Source: [Pseudomonas] carboxydohydrogena
GTDB lineage: Bacteria; Pseudomonadota; Alphaproteobacteria; Rhizobiales; Xanthobacteraceae
DNA length: 64,000 bases
Assembly (NCBI RefSeq): GCF_029030725.1
Contig: NZ_CP113162.1
Coordinates: 1,486,501-1,550,500 of the forward strand
Direction: 5' to 3'
A program made the translations under genes and the position numbers. Positions 50,730 to 59,178 of this stretch are shown piece after piece. Below the pieces are notes generated by a model. That model had not been told where the DNA came from. It searched no databases and saw only the letters and a program-made list of their open reading frames with translations. Each line of letters begins with the position of its first letter. Position 1 is the first letter of the stretch.

Positions 50730-50746
50730 TCTGGACGAATTCCAGA
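50730..50746. promoter_or_regulatory. 6-5-6 palindrome upstream of the FTR1 gene
   Basis: TCTGGA-CGAAT-TCCAGA lies 84 bp before the ATG. Palindromes of this size are bound by Fur-superfamily regulators. It shares parts of the TTTAGAANNNTTCTAAA Irr box (9 of 14 arm positions), but the match is weak. Confidence 0.35.
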
Positions 50747-50829
50747 CGTTTGCCCCTCGCACGAGGCCGTGCCGCGCCTAGATTGAGAAATGCGCGGACG
50801 ACGATTCGCGCTTTCGAGGTTCATGTTCG

Positions 50830-51636
50830 ATGTCGAACGCATTCATCCAGGCTGCCGTCATCCTGCTGCGCGAGGGCCTTGAGGCCATGCTGGTGATCGC
50901 GGCGCTCGCGGCTTACCTGCGCAAGGTCGATGGCGGGCATCGCATCGGCGCGCTCTATATGGGGGCGCTGGCGGCGATCGGCGCGAGTCTGATCGCGGCG
51001 TGGCTGTTCGCCGTGCTCAACTCCGGCGAACACAGCGACCTGATGGAAGGCATCGTCATTCTCGTCGCGGCGGCGCTGATGCTTTATGTCAGCGGCTGGC
51101 TGTTGAACAAGCAGGATCCCAAGGACTGGAAGGACTATCTCGCCGGGAAAGCCAATCACGCGCTGGCGCGCGACACCGGCTGGGCCGTGGGCCTGCTTGC
51201 GTTTCTGGCGGTGTTTCGCGAGGGCGCGGAAACGGTTCTGTTCATCACCGCATTGGCCGCGACCGAAGGCGGCTGGAGCGGGGGACTGTTCGGCGGCCTT
51301 GCGGCGGCGACGCTGGTGCTCGCGGTGCTGTTCTATTTCATCAATCTGGTGGCGCAGCGGATTCCGTTGCGGCCCTTGTTCATCGTCACTTCGGCCTTCC
51401 TGTTCCTGATGGGCATCAAGTTCATCGGCGAGGCGATGCAGGAATTTCAGGAGCAGGCCATCGTGCCGTTCACGCCGCTGAAGGGTTTCGGCTGGATGGA
51501 AACCATCGGCCTCAATCCGACGCTCGAAGCGGTGTCGGCGCAGTTGCTGGTGATCCTGTTCGCGGTGGCGAGTTTCGCGGTCGTCCAGCGCAACAACCGC
51601 CTCGTGCGGCGCGACAAGGCGGCCCGCACGGCGTAG
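50830..51636 (+). CDS. FTR1-family iron permease (EfeU-like)
   Basis: Protein of 268 residues with seven membrane segments. Two iron-binding REGxE motifs are present: REGLE at 14-18 and REGAE at 130-134. FTR1/EfeU imports iron across the inner membrane. No EfeO or EfeB gene is adjacent, so the partners, if any, are elsewhere. It follows ctaA on the same strand with its own upstream region and ends at a strong terminator. Confidence 0.93.
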   Translation: MSNAFIQAAVILLREGLEAMLVIAALAAYLRKVDGGHRIGALYMGALAAIGASLIAAWLFAVLNSGEHSDLMEGIVILVAAALMLYVSGWLLNKQDPKDWKDYLAGKANHALARDTGWAVGLLAFLAVFREGAETVLFITALAATEGGWSGGLFGGLAAATLVLAVLFYFINLVAQRIPLRPLFIVTSAFLFLMGIKFIGEAMQEFQEQAIVPFTPLKGFGWMETIGLNPTLEAVSAQLLVILFAVASFAVVQRNNRLVRRDKAARTA

Positions 51637-51660
51637 CTGCGATCAACACCCCAAGAAGGA

Positions 51661-51690
51661 AAAACGGCGCCGTATTCGGCGCCGTTTTTT
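51661..51690. terminator. Bidirectional terminator between FTR1 and the sulfhydrylase gene
   Basis: AAAACGGCGCCG-TATT-CGGCGCCGTTTT (51661-51688) is a perfect 12-bp stem with A and T runs at the two ends, placed between convergent genes. Confidence 0.9.
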
Positions 51691-51709
51691 ATTCGCGTAT
51701 CTCGATCGC

Positions 51710-52996
51710 TCAGTACGGAACCGCGAGCGCCTGTTCGAGGTCGGCGATCAGGTCTTCCTTGTCCTCGATGCCGATCGACAGCCGCACCACGTCGGGGCCG
51801 GCACCTGCCATGGTTTTCTGCTCGTCGGTGAGCTGGCTGTGCGTGGTCGAGGCGGGGTGGATGATGAGCGAGCGGGTGTCGCCGATATTGGCGAGATGCG
51901 AGAACAGCCGTACGTTCGAAACAAGGCTGATGCCCGCCTCATAGCCGCCCTTCAAGCCGAAGGTGAACACCGCGCCCGCGCCCTTCGGCGTGTATTTGCG
52001 CGCGAGGTTGTAATAGCGGTCGCCCGGCAGGCTCGCATAATTCACCCATGACACGGCGGGATGCTTCGATAGCCATTCGGTGATGGCCCTGGTGTTGTCC
52101 ACGTGACGTTGCATCCGCAGTGCCAGCGTCTCGATGCCGGTCAGGATCATGAAAGAGTTGAACGGCGAGATCGCGGGCCCGAGATCGCGCAGCGCCAGCA
52201 CGCGCACGGCGATGGCGAAGGCGAAATTGCCGAACGTCTCGTGCATCTTGATGCCGTGATATTCCGGGCGGGGCTCACTGAGCAGCGGATAGCGGCCGCT
52301 CGCCGTCCAGTCGAACGTGCCCGCGTCCACGATGATGCCGCCGAGCGAATTGCCGTGGCCGCCGAGAAACTTGGTGAGCGAGTGCACGACGATGTCCGCG
52401 CCGTGATCGATGGGCTTGAGGAGATAGGGCGAGGCCAGCGTGTTGTCGACGATGAACGGCACCTTGGCCTTGCGCGCGACTTCCGCCACCGCTTCGAGAT
52501 CGGTGATCGCGCCGCCGGGATTGGCGACCGACTCCACGAAGATCGCCTTGGTTTTTGGCGACACCGCGCGCTCGAACGTGCTGATGTCATCGGAATCCGC
52601 CCACACCACGTTCCAGCCGAAATTCTTGTAGGCGTGAGTGAACTGGTTGATCGATCCGCCATACAGGCGGCGCGAGGCGATGAACTCATCGCCCGGCTGC
52701 AACAGCGTGTGGAACGCCATCACCTGCGCGGCGTGGCCGGAGGCGGCCGCGACCGCCGCGGTGCCGCCTTCAAGTGCGGCGACGCGCTCCTCCAGCACCG
52801 CCGTCGTCGGATTGCCAAGGCGCGTGTAGATGTTGCCGAAGGTTTGCAGGCCGAACAATGATGCCGCGTGATCGGCGTCGTTGAAAACGAAAGAGGCCGT
52901 CTGATAGATCGGAGTGACGCGCGCGCCGGTGGTCGGATCGGGCTGCGCGCCCGCGTGAATCGCGAGAGTGGAGAAACCGGGCAATTGTTCAGTCAT
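51710..52996 (-). CDS. O-acetylhomoserine sulfhydrylase / aminocarboxypropyltransferase
   Basis: Protein of 428 residues of the Cys/Met-metabolism PLP family. K209 in VVHSLTKFLGGHGN binds PLP. The N-terminus LAIHAGAQPDPTTGARVTPIYQT and the length near 430 fit MetY-type O-acetylhomoserine (or O-succinylhomoserine) sulfhydrylases, which use sulfide to make homocysteine. It is 42 bp downstream of the CoA-binding protein gene on the same strand, so the two are probably one operon. Confidence 0.92.
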   Translation of the reverse strand: MTEQLPGFSTLAIHAGAQPDPTTGARVTPIYQTASFVFNDADHAASLFGLQTFGNIYTRLGNPTTAVLEERVAALEGGTAAVAAASGHAAQVMAFHTLLQPGDEFIASRRLYGGSINQFTHAYKNFGWNVVWADSDDISTFERAVSPKTKAIFVESVANPGGAITDLEAVAEVARKAKVPFIVDNTLASPYLLKPIDHGADIVVHSLTKFLGGHGNSLGGIIVDAGTFDWTASGRYPLLSEPRPEYHGIKMHETFGNFAFAIAVRVLALRDLGPAISPFNSFMILTGIETLALRMQRHVDNTRAITEWLSKHPAVSWVNYASLPGDRYYNLARKYTPKGAGAVFTFGLKGGYEAGISLVSNVRLFSHLANIGDTRSLIIHPASTTHSQLTDEQKTMAGAGPDVVRLSIGIEDKEDLIADLEQALAVPY

Positions 52997-53038
52997 GGAA
53001 CGTCCTTTGGCTAACTGAAACCTTGAAATGGACAGATA

Positions 53039-53638
53039 TCACGCCGCGCCGTTGCGATCCTTGTCGGCCTGCGTGCGTGCCGCGCGGTCGGCCGCCGCCG
53101 TCGAGCCGCCGGTTACGCTCGGGCGGTTGAGGGACAGGCGCATGCCGGTGGTTGGCACCGGCGCGCGTTTCGAGCTGAGGGTGCGCGAGTTCACGCCGAC
53201 CCACTGGATCTCGGAGGTGAGGCGGCCGTATTCGATCTTCGGGCAGCGGTTCATCACCACCTTGATGCCTGCCGCCTCCGCCTTGGCGGCGGCGGCATCG
53301 TCGCGCACGCCGAGTTGCATCCAGATCACCTTCGGCAGCACCGGAAGCGCCAGCGCTTCCTCGACGATCGGCATGGCGTGAGCCGAGCTGCGAAAGATAT
53401 CGATCATGTCCACCGGACGGCCGATCTCTTTCAGCGAGCCGACGAACGGCTTGCCCGCGATCACCTTGCCGAGCTGTCCGGGGTTTACCGGAATCATGTC
53501 GTAGCCGCGCTGGTCGAGATATTTGAATGCAAAATAGCTCGGCCGTACATTGACGGGCGATGCGCCGACCATTGCGATGGATTTGATATTGGTCAGGATG
53601 CCGCGAATATAACTATCGGGGTACGCATCGTGATCCAT
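53039..53638 (-). CDS. CoA-binding domain protein (YccU-like)
   Basis: Protein of 199 residues. The Rossmann-like CoA_binding domain runs from IKSIAMVGASPVNVRPSYFAFKYL through RGYDMIPVNPGQ and VDMIDIFRSSAHAMPIVEEAL, to VIWMQLGVRDDAAA. The C-terminal 50 residues are polar and low in complexity. It is paired with the sulfhydrylase gene, an association often seen in alphaproteobacteria. Its biochemical role is unknown. Confidence 0.9.
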   Translation of the reverse strand: MDHDAYPDSYIRGILTNIKSIAMVGASPVNVRPSYFAFKYLDQRGYDMIPVNPGQLGKVIAGKPFVGSLKEIGRPVDMIDIFRSSAHAMPIVEEALALPVLPKVIWMQLGVRDDAAAAKAEAAGIKVVMNRCPKIEYGRLTSEIQWVGVNSRTLSSKRAPVPTTGMRLSLNRPSVTGGSTAAADRAARTQADKDRNGAA

Positions 53639-53758
53639 CGGCGGCAGTCCTCGTGTGGATATTCGTCTTTAGTCCCGCAGCGGGCGCACGTCTTTGTTTT
53701 TATTGTCGCGTCGCGGTGATACAGGCGTCATATATGAGATCGTGACGAAACGGGCCAT

Positions 53759-54190
53759 ATGACAAATGCGAAAATGACGGTGGCTGAACTTGAAGCGTTC
53801 CTCCACCGCGAGTTTCCCCAGGCGTTCAGCTCCGGCGAGATTCTGATCGAGAGCGCGGACGGTGCCAGCAGTCTGCTGCGCCAGCCTTATAGCGAGCATA
53901 TGTTGCGTCCGGGCGGCACCGTGTCGGGACCGACGCTGATGGCGCTCGCCGATTTCGCGATGTACGTGGCGCTGTTGTCGGCGATCGGGCCGGTCGGCCT
54001 CGCGGTGACGACCAATCTCAGCATCAGCTTCATGCGCAGGGGCCAGCCGGGGCAGGACATCGTCGCCGCGGCGCGGCTCATCAAGGTCGGCAAGCGCATG
54101 GCGTTCGGCGAGGTGAACCTGTTGTCGGGCACGTCGCCCGATCCGATCGCCCATGCGAGCGCGACCTATTCCATTCCAAAACCATCATGA
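53759..54190 (+). CDS. PaaI-family thioesterase
   Basis: Protein of 143 residues with a hotdog fold: GGTVSGPTLMALADFAMYVALLSAIG contains the acidic helix residue of this family, followed by LAVTTNLSISFMRRGQPGQDIVAAARLIKVGKR. It hydrolyses an acyl-CoA of unknown type. The first ATG (53759) has no strong site; a second at 53774 is possible. It is directly upstream of the AT-rich region before rplM. Confidence 0.9.
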   Translation: MTNAKMTVAELEAFLHREFPQAFSSGEILIESADGASSLLRQPYSEHMLRPGGTVSGPTLMALADFAMYVALLSAIGPVGLAVTTNLSISFMRRGQPGQDIVAAARLIKVGKRMAFGEVNLLSGTSPDPIAHASATYSIPKPS

Positions 54191-54195
54191 TTTTT

Positions 54196-54239
54196 ATGGT
54201 ATTATAACACCATATTTATAAACCATTGTTTTGTATGGT
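54196..54239. repeat. Array of ATGGT/ACCAT half-sites with 13-bp spacing
   Basis: Half-sites ATGGT (54196), ACCAT (54209), ACCAT (54222) and ATGGT (54235) are spaced exactly 13 bp. They lie in an AT-rich block unlike its surroundings. ATAACACCATA (54204-54214) and TATGGTGTTAT (54234-54244) also form a perfect 11-bp inverted repeat. A further ACCAT occurs at 54181, within the last codons of the thioesterase gene. Confidence 0.65.
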
Positions 54240-54259
54240 GTTATTTTCACAAGTGGACG

Positions 54260-54288
54260 TTGACGGGTGAGGGGGCGTTCTCTAGAAA
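54260..54288 (+). promoter_or_regulatory. Candidate promoter of rplM-rpsI
   Basis: TTGACG (54260-54265) and TAGAAA (54283-54288) are separated by 17 bp. They resemble the -35 and -10 boxes of a housekeeping promoter, and the leader to the rplM start would be about 44 nt. The half-site array lies directly upstream. Confidence 0.45.
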
Positions 54289-54338
54289 CACGCCCAGTCC
54301 GGCGACAGCGCCGCACGCCATTTTCACGGATATCTCAC

Positions 54339-54803
54339 ATGAAGACGTTTTCGGCGAAACCGGCCGAGGTCAACAAGAAGTGGGTGATCATCGACGCCAA
54401 GGGTCTGGTCGTCGGTCGTCTCGCCACCCTGGTCGCGATGCGTTTGCGCGGCAAGCACCTGCCGACCTACACCCCTCACGTTGATTGCGGTGACAATGTC
54501 ATCATCATCAACGCCGCGCATGTCGTCCTCACCGGACGCAAGCGCGACAACAAGATGTACTACAACCACACCGGGTTCATCGGTGGCATCAAGGAGCGTT
54601 CCGCGAAGTCGATCCTCGAGGGTCGCTTCCCCGAGCGCGTCGTCGAGAAGGCCGTTGAGCGCATGATCCCGCGTGGTCCGCTTGGCCGTATCCAGATGGG
54701 CAACCTGCGCGTCTATCCGGGTGCCGAGCATCCGCATGAGGCCCAGAGCCCGGAAGTCGTCGATATCGCTTCTCTGAACCGCAAGAACACGAGGGCCGCG
54801 TAA
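54339..54803 (+). CDS. rplM: Ribosomal protein L13
   Basis: Protein of 154 residues. The family signatures are [31 protein letters not shown] and [16 protein letters not shown]. It sits in the 50S subunit near the exit region and pairs with rpsI in nearly all bacteria. The stop overlaps the rpsI start (TAATG). The ATG at 54339 gives the typical [11 protein letters not shown] start. Confidence 0.98.
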   Translation: MKTFSAKPAEVNKKWVIIDAKGLVVGRLATLVAMRLRGKHLPTYTPHVDCGDNVIIINAAHVVLTGRKRDNKMYYNHTGFIGGIKERSAKSILEGRFPERVVEKAVERMIPRGPLGRIQMGNLRVYPGAEHPHEAQSPEVVDIASLNRKNTRAA

Positions 54804-55279
54804 TGTCCGATACCATGCAGTCCCTCGACCAGTTGTCGTCGCTGAAGACGGCGGCGCCCGAAGCGCCCAAGCGCGAGAAGAAGGTCGACAAGCAGGGCCG
54901 TGCCTATGCCACCGGCAAGCGCAAGGACGCGGTCGCCCGCGTCTGGATCAAGCCCGGTTCCGGCAAGGTCACCGTCAACACCCGCGACGTCGAAACCTAT
55001 TTCGCGCGTCCGGTTTTGCGCATGCTGATCCAGCAGCCGATCGTCGCCGCTGCCCGTCAGGGCCAGTACGATGTCGTCGCCACCGTCGCCGGTGGCGGTC
55101 TGTCGGGGCAGGCGGGCGCTGTGCGTCACGGCATCTCGAAGGCGCTGACGCATTTCGAGCCGGATCTGCGCGGCGTGCTCAAGAAGGGTGGCTTCCTCAC
55201 CCGTGACTCCCGCGTCGTCGAACGCAAGAAGTACGGCAAGGCGAAGGCCCGCCGGTCCTTCCAGTTCTCGAAGCGCTAA
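54803..55279 (+). CDS. rpsI: Ribosomal protein S9
   Basis: Protein of 158 residues. The C-terminal basic tail ends [16 protein letters not shown] and contacts the P-site tRNA. The core has [21 protein letters not shown] and the [16 protein letters not shown] segment. A 30-residue N-terminal extension is usual in alphaproteobacteria. Part of the 3' end is duplicated just after the stop. Confidence 0.98.
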   Translation: MSDTMQSLDQLSSLKTAAPEAPKREKKVDKQGRAYATGKRKDAVARVWIKPGSGKVTVNTRDVETYFARPVLRMLIQQPIVAAARQGQYDVVATVAGGGLSGQAGAVRHGISKALTHFEPDLRGVLKKGGFLTRDSRVVERKKYGKAKARRSFQFSKR

Positions 55280-55313
55280 GGCGCGCTTCGGCGCCAGTTC
55301 TCGAAGCGCTAAG
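55261..55313 (+). repeat. Partial tandem duplication of the rpsI 3' end
   Basis: CCAGTTCTCGAAGCGCTAAG occurs at 55261-55280, covering the last codons and stop of rpsI, and again at 55294-55313, offset by 33 bp. The second copy lies outside the gene, with no change to its protein. Confidence 0.85.
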
Positions 55314-55351
55314 AAAATCATTCGACTTGTCTGCAACCGCAGCGGTCAATC

Positions 55352-55380
55352 AAAAGGGCGCCCCTTGGGGCGCCCTTTTT
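55352..55380 (+). terminator. Rho-independent terminator of rplM-rpsI
   Basis: AAAAGGGCGCCCC and GGGGCGCCCTTTT form a near-perfect palindrome around TT and end in a T run. Confidence 0.92.
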
Positions 55381-55529
55381 CGTCGAATGACCAGTTCCAG
55401 ATCGTCGCAAACTATCGACAATTTTCGAGAAAACTTGTCGCCGCAAACAAACACATCGCCAATATCCGGCTGGTAATTTTATCCTGCTGAGAGAGCTATT
55501 CCGGCCGCTCCAGCGGAGCCTACGTTCGT

Positions 55530-56783
55530 ATGCCCGGCAATAGCCTGTCACTCGACATTTCAACCCTTTATCTGGTTGCAACGTTCGTCGCCGCGATGCT
55601 TGGCGGTCTGCTGATGTTTTTCTGGCAACAGGAAAAGATCGAGGCGCTCGGCTGGTGGGGCGCGGCCTATCTGCTGGGTGCGGCGTCCATCGCGCTGTGG
55701 ATCGCAGGCGGCGAGAATCTCGGCTTTGGATTGTTGCTGGCAGTCAACGCGGTCGGTTTCATCGCCTGCGGTCTGGTGTGGGATGCCGCGCGGGTGTTCC
55801 ACGGCCGAGCGCCGAGCGTCATCGGGGTCGTCGCGGGTGCGGCCGTCTGGCTTGCCGCCGTCATTTTCGCCGATCCGCTGTCGGAGCATGCGCGTCTCGT
55901 GCTTGGCGCAAGTATCGTCGCGATCTATGCGGCGCTGACGGCTGCGGAGTTGTGGCGGGAGCGGCGCAAGTCGATGCGGTCGCGCTGGCCCGCGATTTTC
56001 GTACCCGTCCTGCATGGCGCGGTGCTGATGCTGCCGATCGTGCTCGGCGATGTCATGGACGGGCCGGGCACCAATCCGCATGCGGGCGTCTGGGTCGCGG
56101 TGTTCGCCGCCGAACTGGTGTTCTACGCGGTCGGCACCGTATTCATCATCTTCATGCTGGTGTCGGAGCGCACGCTGGCGATCCACAAGGTCGCGGCGTC
56201 GGTCGATCCGTTGACGGGCCTGCTCAATCGCCGTGGGTTTGGCGAAGCGACCGGGCGCATGATCGAGCGCGAGGCCAAGGCCGGCCGGCCGATCACGGTG
56301 ATGATCTTCGACATCGACCATTTCAAATCGGTCAACGACACTTATGGTCATGCGACGGGCGACGACGTGCTCAAGGTGTTCGCGAACACCGCGGTCGGCG
56401 CGCTGCGTATCACAGACCTTGTCGGCCGCGTCGGCGGCGAGGAATTCGCCGCGCTGCTGCCGTGCGCGATGGACGAGGCCCTGCTGGCGGCGGAGCGCGT
56501 CCGCGAGGCATTCGAGCAGTCGGGCGTGGCGATCGACGGTGCGCCGCTTGCCACCACGGTCAGCATCGGCGTCGCGGGCGGGCCCGCCAACACCGAACTC
56601 GACGTGCTGATGGCTTCCGCCGACACCGCGCTCTATCGGGCCAAGCGCGGCGGGCGCAACCGCGTCGAGGCCGTGATGGAGGAACCGCTGGCGCTCGATC
56701 ATTCCCGCCGGGGCGGCATGAGTCAGACATCGCGCTCCGTGCACGAAGACGTGCATGCCTTTGTCCCGGAAGTGCACGCCTGA
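55530..56783 (+). CDS. Membrane-bound diguanylate cyclase (GGDEF domain)
   Basis: Protein of 417 residues. Six membrane segments (about residues 10-215) form the sensor part. The GGDEF domain has GGEEF at 302-306 with the allosteric I-site RITD at 293-296, exactly five residues before it. An intact active site and I-site imply production of cyclic di-GMP with product inhibition. The N-terminal input domain is not recognised. It has no neighbour in an operon. Confidence 0.95.
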   Translation: MPGNSLSLDISTLYLVATFVAAMLGGLLMFFWQQEKIEALGWWGAAYLLGAASIALWIAGGENLGFGLLLAVNAVGFIACGLVWDAARVFHGRAPSVIGVVAGAAVWLAAVIFADPLSEHARLVLGASIVAIYAALTAAELWRERRKSMRSRWPAIFVPVLHGAVLMLPIVLGDVMDGPGTNPHAGVWVAVFAAELVFYAVGTVFIIFMLVSERTLAIHKVAASVDPLTGLLNRRGFGEATGRMIEREAKAGRPITVMIFDIDHFKSVNDTYGHATGDDVLKVFANTAVGALRITDLVGRVGGEEFAALLPCAMDEALLAAERVREAFEQSGVAIDGAPLATTVSIGVAGGPANTELDVLMASADTALYRAKRGGRNRVEAVMEEPLALDHSRRGGMSQTSRSVHEDVHAFVPEVHA

Positions 56784-56843
56784 GCGGATAAATCGCGTCG
56801 GCCCTAAACGATCTGTTTACCATGCGCCGCGTAGCATCGGCCC

Positions 56844-57065
56844 ATGATCGACCGTGCCCGCAACGATATCTCCGCCCTCGAAGCCGCCGCCGCCTCGGCG
56901 CGCGCCGGTTTCGCCTGCATGTTCTCGACCTCCGATGAATATGAGCGGGCGCTGATCGCGGAGCGCCGCGCGCAGGGCCGCTATCATCAGACGCGGGACT
57001 GGCAGCCGATGTTTCTTCTGGGCTGCGTGTTCATCCTGTCGGGCATCCTGCTGGTCGCGCTGTAA
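56844..57065 (+). CDS. Small C-tail-anchored hypothetical protein
   Basis: Protein of 73 residues: about 50 polar residues (DEYERALIAERRAQGRYHQT) then one C-terminal membrane segment (MFLLGCVFILSGILLVAL). The ATG has no strong ribosome-binding site. The family was not recognised. Confidence 0.55.
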   Translation: MIDRARNDISALEAAAASARAGFACMFSTSDEYERALIAERRAQGRYHQTRDWQPMFLLGCVFILSGILLVAL

Positions 57066-57141
57066 GGCGCATCCCCTGATTTTGACTTGATCCGGCGGCT
57101 TCCCGTCCGCTACAGCCTCCTGCAACCACAGGGGGAAGCCG

Positions 57142-57438
57142 ATGATTACCGAAGTCGTGCAGATCGACGTCAAGCCGGGTCAGGAAAAGGATTTCGAGCA
57201 GGCGGTGGAGATGGCGCAGACCATCTTCAGGCGCTGCAAGGGCTGGAACAGCCTCGAAATCCATCGCTCGATCGAGAAGCCGTCGCGCTACCGTCTCTTC
57301 ATCAAGTGGGAAACGCTGGAGAACCACACGGTGGATTTCCGCGAAGGACCGAACTTCACCGAATGGCGCGCGCTGGTCGGGCCGCATTTCGCAAGCCCGC
57401 CGGAAGTCGAGCACATGACGGCGGTGGGCAAGTACTGA
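57142..57438 (+). CDS. Antibiotic biosynthesis monooxygenase (ABM) family protein
   Basis: Protein of 98 residues with the ABM ferredoxin-like fold: VVQIDVKPGQEKDFEQAVE, CKGWNSLEIHRSIE and RYRLFIKWETLENHTVDF. Members are small oxygenases or heme-degrading enzymes, or act in quinone chemistry. GGGGGAAG precedes the ATG. It is convergent with the AI-2E-type transporter gene, 7 bp apart. Confidence 0.85.
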   Translation: MITEVVQIDVKPGQEKDFEQAVEMAQTIFRRCKGWNSLEIHRSIEKPSRYRLFIKWETLENHTVDFREGPNFTEWRALVGPHFASPPEVEHMTAVGKY

Positions 57439-57445
57439 ACTTCGC

Positions 57446-58576
57446 TCACGCTGCGATGGTCTTCGGGCGATCCTCGCGCAGATAGACAAGGATCACCTTC
57501 ACCACGGCCATCACCGGCAGCGCCAGCGCCAGCCCCCAGACGCCGAACACCACGCCGAGCAGGATCTGGAACGCGAACAGCGTCGCGGGCGGAATATCGA
57601 TCGCCTCGCGCTGGATGATCGGCGTGAGGATGTAGCTTTCCAGCGCATGTACGCCGAGCAGCAGCGCGAAGGCGCTGCCGATGGCGACCCAGCCCGATGA
57701 AATGCTCGCCAGCACGATAATGAGCCCGCCCAGTAGCGCGCCGACCGTCGGAATGAAGGTCAATAGCCCGGCCTGAACGCCGAGGATGAACGCGCCGGGA
57801 ATGCCGATCACCAGAAGGCCGAGCCAGGTGACCACGAACACCGCGGTCATCGTGATCATCTGCGCGATCAGCCAGCGCTCCAGCGTGGAGCCGATGCGGT
57901 CGATCACGGTCTCCATCTGCGGGCGGATTGCCCGGGGCGACATCGCGATCAGGCCCTTGCGGTAAACTCCCGGCTGGGCCGCGAAGGCGAGGCCGAGGAA
58001 CAGCACGATGAAGAAGTTTCCGACCGCGCCAACGGTGCCGAGGATGAGCTTCAGCGTCTGGCTGACGATGGCGCCGCCGCCCGATGCGATCGCGCCCGCG
58101 CTCGGCAGATTGTGCTGCACGTTGGGCAAAGCGGGCGTGGCCGCCGGTGTCGTGGGCGAACGCGGCGCGGTTGCCGAAATGGTGTTGAGGTCGAGATAGC
58201 TCGCGTCGAATCCGTAGGATTCGAGGAACGTTTTGAGGTTGACGATCTGCGATTTGATCGTGCCGCTGAGGGCCGTCGCCTGCTGGGCGATGGTCGAGCC
58301 GCCGAGCGTGAAGATGCCCGCCATCATCGCCGCCAGCAGCAGGCAGATCACGAGGAGGCGTCCCGCGTGCGGGCCGGGCATGACCTTCTTCAAAAGATTG
58401 GTCATCGCGGTCAGCGCCACGCCGAGCAGCACGCCGGAAAAGATCAGGAACAGCGTCGCCGCGAATTCCCAGGCAAAAACCAGAAGTGCCGCGAAGCTGA
58501 CGGCAACGATGCCGCCGACGGCGATGGCCCAGGCGTAATCCTGCCGCTGGTTTTTCCGTTCGGTTGAAACGCTCAC
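57446..58576 (-). CDS. AI-2E family transporter (PerM-like permease)
   Basis: Protein of 376 residues with about eight membrane segments and the family GVQAGLLTFIPTVGALLGGLIIV near the C-terminus. The AI-2E family includes the E. coli TqsA exporter, but substrates are mostly unknown. A GTG at 58576 preceded by AAGGAT is the best start; the longer frame begins at a TTG (58636) without a ribosome-binding site. Confidence 0.85.
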   Translation of the reverse strand: MSVSTERKNQRQDYAWAIAVGGIVAVSFAALLVFAWEFAATLFLIFSGVLLGVALTAMTNLLKKVMPGPHAGRLLVICLLLAAMMAGIFTLGGSTIAQQATALSGTIKSQIVNLKTFLESYGFDASYLDLNTISATAPRSPTTPAATPALPNVQHNLPSAGAIASGGGAIVSQTLKLILGTVGAVGNFFIVLFLGLAFAAQPGVYRKGLIAMSPRAIRPQMETVIDRIGSTLERWLIAQMITMTAVFVVTWLGLLVIGIPGAFILGVQAGLLTFIPTVGALLGGLIIVLASISSGWVAIGSAFALLLGVHALESYILTPIIQREAIDIPPATLFAFQILLGVVFGVWGLALALPVMAVVKVILVYLREDRPKTIAA

Positions 58577-58710
58577 GGGCGATCCTTCTGAAAGCTGTTG
58601 CGGTGCACTTTGTTCTGAAAGGTTGTGCCGGATCAAGAGCGGTCGCGAACCTTATCGGGCGCTGCGCCGTCATGGCGCGGGGATAAAGCGGCTTGCGCGG
58701 CGGTCTAAAT

Positions 58711-58729
58711 TGTAATAATCGAAGTTACA
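58711..58729. promoter_or_regulatory. Palindromic operator at the Rrf2 start codon
   Basis: TGTAA-N9-TTACA (58711-58715 and 58725-58729) overlaps the first base of the Rrf2 ATG. A palindrome at this place in an AT-rich spot is typical of autoregulation. Confidence 0.55.
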
Positions 58730-59178
58730 TGAAAAAGGACAGCCGCCTTTCATCCGTTCTTCACGCGCTCCTGCACATGGCCGGGCACGGGGAACCGATG
58801 ACGTCGGAAGCACTGGCACAGTGCATGGACACCAATCCGGTGGTCGTGCGCCGTACGATGGGCCTGTTGCGCAAGGCCGGGATCGTCACCTCCGCGCGCG
58901 GGCATTCCGGCGGATGGCGCATTCGCGCCGATCTCGGAAGCATCACGCTGCGCGATCTGCACCATGTGCTCGGTGAGCCCGCGATCTTCGCGATCGGCAA
59001 CCGCAACCCGAAACCGGAGTGCCTTGTCGAGCAGGCCGTCAACGCCGCGCTGGACGGGGCTTTCAGGGAAACCGAGACGCTGCTGCTTGAGCGGTTCGCG
59101 GAGGTGACGCTCGCCGATCTGGTGGCCGACCTCGGCCGCCGTCATGCCGTGTGGCGCAAGAAAAAGGGGATGATGTGA
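58729..59178 (+). CDS. Rrf2-family transcriptional regulator
   Basis: Protein of 149 residues. The winged helix contains SRLSSVLHALLHMAGHGEPMTSEALAQCM then NPVVVRRTMGLLRKAGIVTSARGHSGGWRI. It has one Cys in a PKPECLVEQAVN segment, without the three-Cys cluster of IscR/NsrR, so it is not expected to hold an Fe-S cluster. It is translationally coupled (GTGA overlap) to a thioredoxin-reductase-like gene that it very probably controls. Confidence 0.9.
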   Translation: MKKDSRLSSVLHALLHMAGHGEPMTSEALAQCMDTNPVVVRRTMGLLRKAGIVTSARGHSGGWRIRADLGSITLRDLHHVLGEPAIFAIGNRNPKPECLVEQAVNAALDGAFRETETLLLERFAEVTLADLVADLGRRHAVWRKKKGMM

